Below, in pieces: positions 25,439-33,409 of a stretch of DNA of 64,000 nucleotides; position 1 is the stretch's first letter; each line of letters opens with the position of its first letter. The translations under genes were made by a program, and so were the position numbers. The notes under the pieces were generated by a model. It saw only the letters and a program-made list of their open reading frames with translations, did not search any database and was not told where the DNA came from. Location: positions 43,653-107,652 of the forward strand of contig JBGTGQ010000081.1 of NCBI GenBank assembly GCA_041746635.1, read 5' to 3'. Origin of the DNA: CAMASH01 sp041746635. GTDB taxonomy: Bacteria > Verrucomicrobiota > Verrucomicrobiia > Chthoniobacterales > Terrimicrobiaceae.

Positions 25439-25546
25439 ATGGATATCAATGAATCATTGCGAAATCGACGAGGGATGGTGAATCTTCTCGAAGACATATG
25501 GCCCCATTTGACACCCGGAGAACTCCTGGCTAACAAGATCGCTTGA
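25439..25546 (+). pseudogene. orphan C-terminal tail of a ThDP enzyme (35 codons)
   Basis: The translation contains LLEDIWPHLTPGELLANKIA. It aligns with PLEDLWPFLDRKEFLANMIV at the very end of the ThDP enzyme encoded 2 kb upstream; 11 of 21 positions are identical over the aligned tail. The frame has its own ATG and stop but no catalytic part. It is best read as the end of a second ThDP-enzyme gene removed by deletion. A tiny retained peptide is possible but less likely. Confidence 0.6.
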
Positions 25547-25579
25547 GACAGCGACTAACATCTTGCCTCCTCCAAATTC

Positions 25580-26722
25580 ATGTCCACAAAGCTCCCCCCC
25601 CCCATTCCGCCCACGCAGGGCCGCATTCGCCGCCTCCTTGCGGCACGGCGCAACTACCGCGAGGAGGTGGTCACAATGACCGCCTCCAGCCGCTTTGTTG
25701 CCTTCTATGGTTGCGGCGCCATTTTCGGCAGTATAGCTGAAACTTGGCGTGATCTTGTGGGTCGAAAAATTGATTTTTGTTGCGACTCAAATCCTACCAA
25801 GTGGCACAAGACCTTCTCGGGTGTCACATGTATTTCACCTTCCGAACTCGAAAAATCTAAAGACGAGTTGGCTGTTTTTGTCACGGTGGGGAATTTTGAG
25901 CCCGTCCTGAATTACCTCTCGGAAAACAAATTTCCTTGCGCCAACCTGATTTACAAATACGACCTCGTCAGCTCGGATTATTTGTCTCGGCAGAATTTGG
26001 ACGAAGTGGAAGAGAAACTGGAGCAAGTGCGTTCGATGCTTTCGGACGAGCGTTCGCTCCAGGTTTTTGATGCCACCCTCGACAGACTTCTGGATGCTGG
26101 AAGTTCTCCCGGACGGATGACGCTCGTTTGCGACGGGGACCAGTATTTCCCCCTCGATCTCATTCAATTGCGCCCTAATGAGTCGTTTGTCGATGCCGGG
26201 GCCTACACGGGAGATACAGTCTGTGATTTCCTGAAACGCACGGGCGGACGCTTCCACTCGATTCATTGTTTCGAATTGGATGCGACAAATTTTAAAGCTC
26301 TGCAGTCAACCGTTTCCAGCGTTCCCGGGACCGAAAAAATCTTCCCACACCCGGAGGGTCTCTGGAATGAGCCACTCGATATTTCTTACAGCGTGGAAAA
26401 ATCTCAGAGCACCATTGGAGCGGGTGATGCCCGGGGGCGCGTCGTCCGCCTGGACGACGCCATCGGAAACGCAGTGGTTACCTTCCTAAAAATGGACATT
26501 GAGGGAGCCGAACTCAAAGCTCTCGAGGGCGCGCGCGAAACTATCCTCGCCAACAAACCCAAGCTGGCAATCTGCGTTTACCACCACATCAAAGATCTAT
26601 GGGAAATCCCCCTTTTCATTAAGAGCCTAATCCCCGAATACCGCATTTTCCTTAGGCATCATACCAAACTCGAATACGAAACTGTTTGTTACGCACTCCC
26701 CCCAGAGGCCCCAATCTCATGA
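25580..26722 (+). CDS. FkbM-family methyltransferase with an N-terminal nucleotide-binding-like domain
   Basis: This 380-aa protein has a C-terminal SAM methyltransferase domain with FVDAGAYTGDTVCDFL (motif I) and TFLKMDIEGAELKALEGA, the FkbM signature. The N-terminal 140 residues (FVAFYGCGAIFGSIAETW, then CDSNPTKWHKTFSG) resemble the Rossmann-like region often found ahead of FkbM domains in polysaccharide loci. It probably O-methylates a sugar of the surface glycan. The stop overlaps the small ORF at 26719 as ATGA. Confidence 0.83.
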   Translation: MSTKLPPPIPPTQGRIRRLLAARRNYREEVVTMTASSRFVAFYGCGAIFGSIAETWRDLVGRKIDFCCDSNPTKWHKTFSGVTCISPSELEKSKDELAVFVTVGNFEPVLNYLSENKFPCANLIYKYDLVSSDYLSRQNLDEVEEKLEQVRSMLSDERSLQVFDATLDRLLDAGSSPGRMTLVCDGDQYFPLDLIQLRPNESFVDAGAYTGDTVCDFLKRTGGRFHSIHCFELDATNFKALQSTVSSVPGTEKIFPHPEGLWNEPLDISYSVEKSQSTIGAGDARGRVVRLDDAIGNAVVTFLKMDIEGAELKALEGARETILANKPKLAICVYHHIKDLWEIPLFIKSLIPEYRIFLRHHTKLEYETVCYALPPEAPIS

Positions 26723-26823
26723 TCAAACTCACACCGCTTCACAAATCAAACAGGCAGAATCTGATCAAGGTTCTGCCCCTGCAAAAAGTCCTCCGGCCTT
26801 CCATAGTCGATCTCAATACCTGA
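26719..26823 (+). CDS. small ORF after fkbM, function unknown
   Basis: This 34-codon frame (begins MIKLTPLHKSNRQN, ends LRPSIVDLNT) is coupled by ATGA to the FkbM gene and ends 18 bp before the GT2 gene. It is lysine- and proline-containing, without membrane segments. No family is recognised. It could be the head of a gene lost by deletion before the GT2. Confidence 0.25.
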   Translation: MIKLTPLHKSNRQNLIKVLPLQKVLRPSIVDLNT

Positions 26824-26841
26824 ACGGGTTCAGTCTTTCCC

Positions 26842-27801
26842 ATGGCCATTCCGGAAAAGAAGATCAGCATCGTCACTGGTTGCCTGAATGAAGAGGGCAA
26901 CATCGAGGAGTATTACTCCCGTGTCACAAAAGTTTTGTCCGGATTTCCGGATTACACCCATGAGATCATTATCGCCGATAATTGCTCGACCGACAGAACC
27001 AGGGAGATTCTCCGCGGCCTCGCGGCCTCGGATCCATGCCTGAAAGTCCTGTTTAATTCGAACAACTTTGGGCCGGTCCGCTCGGGCTATAACGCCTTCC
27101 TGCTGGCAACCGGCGATGCCGTGATCCTGATGGCAAGCGATCTACAGGATCCACCAGAACTGATTTCCGAAATGATCCGCAAATGGGAGGAGGGATGCAA
27201 GGTCGTTGTGGCCGTCAAATCGTCCAGCCGGGAAAACCCCGTGGCCTTGCTCGCGCGGAGATGTTTTTACCGATTTTTAGGATTTCTTTCGGATACCGAC
27301 AAAATCATCAGTAACTTTACCGGATATGGTCTCTACGACCGCGCTTTCCTCAATGTCCTGCGGCGTTACCGGGATCCTGTTCCTTATTTACGCGGCTTTG
27401 TCAGTGAAATCGGTTTTCGTCGCGCTGAAATTCCATTTGTTCAGCCGGAGCGAAAATGGGGCAAGTCGAAACATTCCCTCCTGTCCCTTTATGATGTCGC
27501 GATGAGCGGCGTGATCAATCACTCGAAGCTTCCGCTCAGGCTGGCGACATTCTGCGGTTTTTTCCTCGCTGGCATCAGTCTGCTCGTCGCCATGGCCTAT
27601 CTGGCCTACAAACTCCTTTACTGGGACACTTTCACCCTCGGTCTGGCCCCACTTGTCATAGGTGTTTTCTTCTTCTCCGCAGTCCAACTGATCTTCATTG
27701 GCGTCATTGGGGAATACGTCGGCGCGATCCTTACGCAGGTCAAAAACCGTCCACTGGCCATCATTGAGGAAACCCTCAATTTTCCGAACCCCGACACATG
27801 A
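26842..27801 (+). CDS. family 2 glycosyltransferase of the DPM1/GtrB type
   Basis: This 319-aa membrane-associated enzyme transfers a sugar from a nucleotide donor to a polyprenyl phosphate carrier. The GT-A domain has SIVTGCLNEEGNIEEYY, IIADNCSTDRT and the metal-binding DLQDPPE. Two C-terminal transmembrane helices follow (about 235-255 and 268-292), ending GEYVGAILTQVKNRPL. A truncated relative of exactly this C-terminus lies at 30420-30620. Its stop overlaps the methyltransferase gene as ATGA. Confidence 0.9.
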   Translation: MAIPEKKISIVTGCLNEEGNIEEYYSRVTKVLSGFPDYTHEIIIADNCSTDRTREILRGLAASDPCLKVLFNSNNFGPVRSGYNAFLLATGDAVILMASDLQDPPELISEMIRKWEEGCKVVVAVKSSSRENPVALLARRCFYRFLGFLSDTDKIISNFTGYGLYDRAFLNVLRRYRDPVPYLRGFVSEIGFRRAEIPFVQPERKWGKSKHSLLSLYDVAMSGVINHSKLPLRLATFCGFFLAGISLLVAMAYLAYKLLYWDTFTLGLAPLVIGVFFFSAVQLIFIGVIGEYVGAILTQVKNRPLAIIEETLNFPNPDT

Positions 27802-28949
27802 GGGCGGCAAAGTATTGTCGGGTTTGCGCGCAACCCCTCCTTCCCGAACCGTTGCTGAGATACCGGAACATGCCCGCTGCCGCGCAGGGATTTCCGGATG
27901 CACAAATGCTCGGCCTCGATACCGGTGCAGATCTCGACATTTTCCAATGCTCCGGGTGCGGCCTCGTCCAACTGGCATCGAAACCTGTGCCGTACTACCG
28001 CGAAGTGATTCGCGCCGCCGGAATTTCTCCCGTTCTTTGCGAGGCGAAGCGACGGCAATTTTCGGATTTCATCGGACGCTTCGAACTGAGAGGCAAGAAA
28101 GTGGTCGAGATCGGATGTGGACGGGGCGAATTTCTATCTATTCTCCATCATCTTCCCGTGCAGGCCTGCGGGATAGAATTTTCGGAGGAATCCATCCGGC
28201 ATTGCCAGAATTCGGGATTGCGGGTTTCACCGGGCTACCCTTCCGCAACATCGGCCGATATTCCCAGCGCCCCGTTCGATGCATTTTTTCTCCTCATGTT
28301 CCTCGAGCACATGCCGGATCCCAATGCATCCCTGCGCGCCATCCGCAGCCAGTTGGCACCCGGAGCGGTCGGGCTTATCGAAGTCCCAAATTTCGACATG
28401 ATGATTCGCAATCGTCTCTTTTCGGAATTCATTGCTGACCACCTGCTCTATTTCTCGCACGAGACACTCGTATCCATCCTGCGTTGGAATGGATTTGAGG
28501 TCATAGGAACGGAGGAACTTCGTGACGATTACGTGCTCTCGGTGATCGTCCGAAAACGCGAACAACTCGATTTATCCGATTTTTCCCACTCCCAAGCGGC
28601 GATAACAAGCCATATCCGGGATTTTATTGCCGGATTTCCCTCCGGCCGAGTCGCTGTTTGGGGGGCAGGCCACCAGGCACTGGCCATTCTCTCTCTTTCG
28701 GGAATTGCTCCTTCGATCCGCTATGTCGTGGACTCAGCCCCGTTCAAGCAGGGGAAATTTACCCCTGCCACGCATCTCCCCGTCGTTCCTCCCGAAACGC
28801 TGATATCCGATCCCGTCGATGCCGTGATCGTCATGGCGGCGGCCTACTCGGACGAGGTCGCCGGGATCCTCGCGCGTGACTATGGAGCAGGACTCACGGT
28901 TGCCATCCTCAGAGAAAATGGACTGGAAATCCCGGGCTCCAGCCGCTGA
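27798..28949 (+). CDS. sugar C-methyltransferase-like protein (three-domain)
   Basis: This 383-aa protein has the layout of NDP-sugar C-methyltransferases such as TylC3. An N-terminal zinc-binding segment has CRVCAQPL and CSGCGLVQ. The central SAM domain has VVEIGCGRGEFLSIL and MFLEHMPDP. A C-terminal Rossmann-like domain begins RVAVWGAGHQALAIL. Enzymes of this group act on 4-keto or 3-keto deoxy sugars, which fits the rfbG/rfbH products. It is coupled by ATGA to the GT2 gene and is the last gene before the promoter at 29032. Confidence 0.83.
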   Translation: MRAAKYCRVCAQPLLPEPLLRYRNMPAAAQGFPDAQMLGLDTGADLDIFQCSGCGLVQLASKPVPYYREVIRAAGISPVLCEAKRRQFSDFIGRFELRGKKVVEIGCGRGEFLSILHHLPVQACGIEFSEESIRHCQNSGLRVSPGYPSATSADIPSAPFDAFFLLMFLEHMPDPNASLRAIRSQLAPGAVGLIEVPNFDMMIRNRLFSEFIADHLLYFSHETLVSILRWNGFEVIGTEELRDDYVLSVIVRKREQLDLSDFSHSQAAITSHIRDFIAGFPSGRVAVWGAGHQALAILSLSGIAPSIRYVVDSAPFKQGKFTPATHLPVVPPETLISDPVDAVIVMAAAYSDEVAGILARDYGAGLTVAILRENGLEIPGSSR

Positions 28950-29031
28950 ATATCGCTCCGTATGACAACTGCGCCGCACCAAAGTTGTCGGTGGTCAGCC
29001 GATCGAAAAACCGCTTTTTTTGCCCCGCCTA

Positions 29032-29060
29032 TTGACACGACCACCGCACTCGTTTAATGT
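29032..29060 (+). promoter_or_regulatory. sigma-70-type promoter of the radical SAM gene
   Basis: A TTGACA box (29032-29037) and TAATGT (29055-29060) are separated by 17 bp, close to the consensus. The 5' untranslated region would be about 80 nt and end in an A-rich stretch before the ATG at 29147. The site lies in a 197-bp gap, so the radical SAM gene is probably transcribed on its own. Confidence 0.7.
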
Positions 29061-29146
29061 ATGCTTCGTCGACTCCCCAATGAAAATTTTGTCATATGCA
29101 GGCCTGTGCTGCCTTGGCAAGGCTTCATTCTTAAAAAAAATAAAAA

Positions 29147-30256
29147 ATGACACTCAAACAGATTGAAGAAACCAAGAGAGCGAAACTGAAGAAGGAAAAG
29201 CCCTTGGTTTTCGAGAAGATCATGAAGATTGGAGAGCGGCACAGTCAGGGTATTGCCACTCCAATAATTGACATCGCGTATAGCTATATCTGCAATCTCA
29301 GTTGCAGTCACTGCACCGCATGGCGGGGAAGGTGGATGAGGCCAAAGGGTGCACGGGTATTGACTCCACAGGATCTACGCAGGATGAGTGATGAGGCGCA
29401 TTCCTTGGGGCTCGCACAGTTTTGCATTTCCGGGGGGGAGCCTACCGTTTTCAAGGATTTGGACGACGTCATTCTCGCGCTTCAGCCGGACAAGTTTCAT
29501 TTGACGATGAGCACGCATGGTCACTTCCTGACCAAAGAAAAGGCTAGACACTACAAAGATCTCGGATTGGACAAAGTTAAAATCAGCCTTGATGATTTTG
29601 ACCCGAAAGCCCATGACGCAAATCGTCATAGTGACGGTGCCTACGGAAAGGCCATTACGGCCATGTCCAATGCCAAGGACGCGGGGCTGGGCGTGGTCGT
29701 TCAAACTTGCGTGACCCATCAGAATTGCCAGACAGGTCAGATCATTGACATGGCAAAATTCGCTCAAGAAAATGACTACACGGTGGACATTCTGGCTGCT
29801 CGTCCAACCGGATCATGGGAGGGGAGATACGATGTATTGATTACCCCCGAAGACGAGGAATATCTTTTCAAGGCTCACCAAGAGTATCCGGTGCTTCATC
29901 GCGACGTATGGCCTGCCTACGGCTTGGATAAAGGCTGCGGCGCCGTGCATTCCACGCTGCACGTTACGCAGTATGGCGATATCATGCCCTGCGTTTACAT
30001 CCACATCGGGATCGGAAATATTTTTACCGGCACCCTCGCAGAGGCGATCGATCTCGGACAAAATATCAAGTGGTTCAAAAATTATAGCCGGCTATGCCTC
30101 TCGAGTGAAGACCGCCACTTTATCAAGAACTACATGGCCAAAGCCTATGGCAAGGAACTGCCAATTCATTGGTCCGAGGCATTTGGCGAAGATGATTTTG
30201 TGGGCTCTTACGCGAAATTCGCGGATGCTGAAGCGCGTACGGTTGCTGTTGCCTAG
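29147..30256 (+). CDS. radical SAM protein with a C-terminal cysteine-rich (SPASM-like) region
   Basis: This 369-aa enzyme has the radical SAM cluster motif C49-x3-C53-x2-C56 in YICNLSCSHC and the SAM-binding GGEP motif (CISGGEPTVF). C-terminal cysteines in KGCGAVH, DIMPCVYIH and SRLCLSSED are compatible with one auxiliary cluster, as in SPASM/twitch enzymes. The start at 29147 gives a lysine-rich leader (MTLKQIEETKRAKLKKEK). The coding sequence is AT-richer than its neighbours and has its own promoter, which suggests separate acquisition. The substrate is unknown; a sugar or peptide modification near the glycan genes is possible. Confidence 0.8.
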   Translation: MTLKQIEETKRAKLKKEKPLVFEKIMKIGERHSQGIATPIIDIAYSYICNLSCSHCTAWRGRWMRPKGARVLTPQDLRRMSDEAHSLGLAQFCISGGEPTVFKDLDDVILALQPDKFHLTMSTHGHFLTKEKARHYKDLGLDKVKISLDDFDPKAHDANRHSDGAYGKAITAMSNAKDAGLGVVVQTCVTHQNCQTGQIIDMAKFAQENDYTVDILAARPTGSWEGRYDVLITPEDEEYLFKAHQEYPVLHRDVWPAYGLDKGCGAVHSTLHVTQYGDIMPCVYIHIGIGNIFTGTLAEAIDLGQNIKWFKNYSRLCLSSEDRHFIKNYMAKAYGKELPIHWSEAFGEDDFVGSYAKFADAEARTVAVA

Positions 30257-30298
30257 CAGCCGATAACCGCCGCAAGTCCCACCGTTTCAACAGAAGCT

Positions 30299-30374
30299 TG
30301 CTTTCGTGGACCGGAGGAACACGCAAGACCTGAATCAGGCGTTCTTTTTCGGTTCTTCCGTTGACCACGAAAAA
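30299..30374. repeat. long imperfect hairpin after the radical SAM gene
   Basis: GCTTTCGTGG (30299-30308) and the following ACCGGAGGAAC face GGTTCTTCCG and TTGACCACGAAAAAGC (30351-30374). The whole 76-nt segment can fold on itself, with an inner stem ACGC/GCGT and a CTTTTT run. It may end the radical SAM transcript, or be a relic of a mobile element that joined the truncated GT2 downstream. Confidence 0.5.
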
Positions 30375-30419
30375 GCATGAATACGGCCCTCTAATCACAG
30401 CCAACCCACCGGGTTTATC

Positions 30420-30620
30420 GTGCGAGTTGGATATTCCGTTTACAAATTGTTCTTCTGGCAGACATTCTTCGCCCGGACGGCACCTATCGTGAGCGGGATT
30501 TTTCTCTTTTCTTCGGTTCAGCTTTTTTTCATCGGGATTCTGGGGGAATACATCGGAGCCATTCACACCCAGGCGCTCAAGCGCCCCTTGGTGCTGGAAA
30601 AGGAGCCCATCGATTTTTGA
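30420..30620 (+). pseudogene. C-terminal fragment of a second GT2 (DPM1/GtrB type)
   Basis: Only 66 codons remain: the last transmembrane helices and tail (FLFSSVQLFFIGILGEYIGAI then TQALKRPLVLE). These align with the end of the intact GT2 at 26842-27801 (FFFSAVQLIFIGVIGEYVGA and TQVKNRPLAIIE). The catalytic GT-A domain is missing. Its TGA overlaps the start of the flippase-like gene as TTGA, which shows it was once a full gene coupled to that partner. Confidence 0.8.
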
Positions 30621-31564
30621 TTTCCGCGCGCACCAGATTCTGGCTGCGATGCCTGGCATCGCTGACGTTAATCACATTGATTGCCTTCAAAGTGAACTGG
30701 GCAGGTTTGGGATCAGCATTGTTGCACATTAATATCCCAATTGCCGCCGCGACTTCCGCCCTCACCCCTCTTCTGATCACGTTGCTGGCCGCGCGTTGGA
30801 GAATTTTTCTCCGTCAACAGGAGATCAGTTTGCCATTCCCTAAAATCCTCGGGCTCACTTGGGCCGGGCAATTCTTCAACTCGGTGCTTCCCGGAAGCAC
30901 CGGCGGCGATGTGGTAAAAATTTATCAGATTTGCCGGATGTTTCCGGAAAAGAAGGCCGCCTCTGTTGTCGCCATTGTTGCCGATCGCGTCAGTGCGCTC
31001 CTTGCCCTTGCGGCTTTCGCTGCAGGCGGTTTATTGACCGGACCAACATCTCAAATTTTGCGCCTCGGGCTTTCCGTCAATACAAAATGGCTTTGGCTCT
31101 TGGCAGGTCTAACGGCTCTGGCACTGGTCTCATTGCTGGTTCTATGGACGGTGCGACACTCTCACTGGGGCGGACGGGTGCGGCATTTCCTTTCCATTCT
31201 CAAGAACAGCCTCCGGAATTGGAACCTAGTTGGAGCGGTGCTTGTATCGAGTATCATTCACCTTTTGAATTTTACGATGTTTTTTGGATTCGCCCGCGCC
31301 TTGGGAATCGACATCAGCTACGGACAGGTCTTGACGATGATGCCTGTCATTATGACGCTTCTTCTGCTTCCCTTGACGATCAATGGTCTTGGATTGCGGG
31401 AAGTTTTGCTCATTTTCTTTTTTTCTTATTGGCATGTTTCGATCATCGGCTCCCCGGCATCAAGCGCGCTCGAACTCGCCGTCTCAGTGTCTCTTCTCGG
31501 GCTCGCCAATGAACTGTTCTGGAGCCTCCCAGGCGGCGTATGGTATTTTCTTAAACGTACCTGA
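30617..31564 (+). CDS. flippase-like membrane protein (LPG synthase TM-region/UPF0104 family)
   Basis: This 315-aa protein has eight or so hydrophobic helices and the family motif in GLTWAGQFFNSVLPGSTGGDVVKIYQI. The family includes the membrane part of lysylphosphatidylglycerol synthase and many putative lipid-linked sugar flippases that pair with DPM1-type transferases. It starts at TTG 30617 by overlap with the truncated GT2; no in-frame ATG exists near the N-terminus. The coupling argues that it moves the polyprenyl-linked sugar made by that (now broken) transferase. Confidence 0.83.
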   Translation: MISARTRFWLRCLASLTLITLIAFKVNWAGLGSALLHINIPIAAATSALTPLLITLLAARWRIFLRQQEISLPFPKILGLTWAGQFFNSVLPGSTGGDVVKIYQICRMFPEKKAASVVAIVADRVSALLALAAFAAGGLLTGPTSQILRLGLSVNTKWLWLLAGLTALALVSLLVLWTVRHSHWGGRVRHFLSILKNSLRNWNLVGAVLVSSIIHLLNFTMFFGFARALGIDISYGQVLTMMPVIMTLLLLPLTINGLGLREVLLIFFFSYWHVSIIGSPASSALELAVSVSLLGLANELFWSLPGGVWYFLKRT

Positions 31565-31615
31565 ACCCCGGACCTCTTGGCCGATGCCCCCACGCCACTG
31601 CTTCTTTTTTTGAAA

Positions 31616-33358
31616 ATGAACATCCAGCCCCAGTCACTCTTCCGTTCGTCGGACATTCCCGTGGTGCTCTTGTTATTGCTGGCCGTCGCACTTTCCTGGT
31701 GCGCAGGTAACGCCAAGTGGAACCGAACCGCCTGGGATCTCCCCACCGCGTATCTCGATCCTATCAAATCCGATGTCATGGGAACATTCGCCATCGAACG
31801 AATCGCCGCAGATGGCGACTTTGTCCCACTGACCCGCAAAATCGTACCGAGGCTCGGGGCTCCGGGGGTCGCCAACTGGAATGACTGGCCGATCATCGAG
31901 GAATTTCAAGTCTATCTGATGGGTGTTCTGGCTGCCAGATTCGGCATTTTTATGGCACTCAATATTTGGATGCTTCTTTCTCATCTCACGGCCGCTGCCG
32001 CGTTTTACGGTGTGGCGCGCTATTTGCGATGCTCCCCATCTTGGGCGTTCGTCGGCGGCCTCGCATTCGGCCTTTCTCCGTTCCTGTTTGCCCAGCTTCC
32101 GCACCACAGCACCGTTGCGGCGGTTTGGCATATTCCCTTTTTCCTGATCGTATGGGGTTGGGTGTCGGAGGGTGACGGAATTCGTCCGTGGTCGGGAAAG
32201 TTTTGGTTTGCCGTGGCCGTCGGGATTTCCGCAGGATTTCAAAACATCTACTTCACGAATATTTTTTGCCAACTTACGCTTCTTGGCGGCATAATCCTTT
32301 ACCTGCGCAACCGATCTTTGAGCGCATTTTTGGCCGCGTGTGCCGTGATCGCGGCAGCTGCAATCGCTTTCGGTCTCATGATGCTTGACACCTGGCTTTA
32401 TGGCATGGAGTTCGGCCCGAGCTCGGGTGCAGTCGTCCGGGAATACAAATGGCTTGAGATTTACGGACTGAAGATGGTCGATTTTTTTATCCCGCCGATC
32501 AATCATCTCTCCGCGAGTTTCCGCGCTTTCTCTGCAAATCACCAGACTGCCAGCGTTCTTCAGAGTGAAGGATCGTACCTCGGAATTGCGGGAATCGCAT
32601 CTCTTCTCCTTCTCCTGGGTTCGACGGCATGGAACGTCATTCATCGCAAAGAACATCCGATTCCCTTGCAAGCGTGGCAAGTGATGTGGATCCTTGCGAT
32701 GTCCACGACCGGCGGCCTGAATGCCATCATCGGCTCGCTCGGATTTGCCATGTTCAGAGCCACGCAACGATACAGCGTGGTGGTTCTCGCGATTGTTCTT
32801 TTATATGCCGTCCGGAAACTTTCCGAACAGCCCATCCTGCGCGGAAGATTTGGCGTCTATGCGGCAATCGGACTTGCTTTGATCATTCTCTGGGACCAAA
32901 TCCCCCAGCCACCGTCAGCCAAGGAAAGGACTTTGATTGCGATTCAGGTCGATGCGGACCGTCAGTTTGTGGCGAAAATGGAAGAGGCTCTTCCGGTCGG
33001 AGCGATGGTTTTCCAGATCCCCATCATGGAATTCCCGGAATCCCCGGCTCCAGGAATTCCTCCCTATGATCACTTTCGCCCCTATCTTTACAGCAAGCAC
33101 CTGCGCTTTTCTTTTGGCTCGATGAAGGGGCGGCCGGACACGGCCTGGCAGCAGGAACTGGCCGGAAAGGATCTCAAATCGGTGATTTCAACCCTCCGGG
33201 AAAAGGGGTTTTCGGCGATATACATTAACCGCAATGGATTCCCCGACAAGGGCGCGGCTCTGCTTGACGCGCTGCATCAGCTCGGCTTCGACAAGAGAAT
33301 CGACAGCGCAACCGGCGATCTCGTTTGTTTGATCATTCCCGAAGAACCCCTGGGGTAA
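31616..33358 (+). CDS. large polytopic membrane protein, probable GT-C glycosyltransferase
   Basis: This 580-aa protein has about twelve transmembrane helices followed by a soluble C-terminal domain (from roughly residue 440, ending DLVCLIIPEEPLG). An acidic loop after the first helix (AYLDPIKSDVMGTF and onward) is in the place where GT-C enzymes have their catalytic Asp. It probably uses a polyprenyl-phosphate sugar donor on the periplasmic side. The start ATG 31616 gives MNIQPQSLFRSSDIP; an upstream TTG at 31577 is less likely. It sits between the flippase-like gene and the fused membrane/GT2 gene. Confidence 0.65.
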   Translation: MNIQPQSLFRSSDIPVVLLLLLAVALSWCAGNAKWNRTAWDLPTAYLDPIKSDVMGTFAIERIAADGDFVPLTRKIVPRLGAPGVANWNDWPIIEEFQVYLMGVLAARFGIFMALNIWMLLSHLTAAAAFYGVARYLRCSPSWAFVGGLAFGLSPFLFAQLPHHSTVAAVWHIPFFLIVWGWVSEGDGIRPWSGKFWFAVAVGISAGFQNIYFTNIFCQLTLLGGIILYLRNRSLSAFLAACAVIAAAAIAFGLMMLDTWLYGMEFGPSSGAVVREYKWLEIYGLKMVDFFIPPINHLSASFRAFSANHQTASVLQSEGSYLGIAGIASLLLLLGSTAWNVIHRKEHPIPLQAWQVMWILAMSTTGGLNAIIGSLGFAMFRATQRYSVVVLAIVLLYAVRKLSEQPILRGRFGVYAAIGLALIILWDQIPQPPSAKERTLIAIQVDADRQFVAKMEEALPVGAMVFQIPIMEFPESPAPGIPPYDHFRPYLYSKHLRFSFGSMKGRPDTAWQQELAGKDLKSVISTLREKGFSAIYINRNGFPDKGAALLDALHQLGFDKRIDSATGDLVCLIIPEEPLG

Positions 33359-33409
33359 GATAACGATGTCCGCGCAAACTCGACAAACGGACGCGAAAGC
33401 CTGTAAAGC

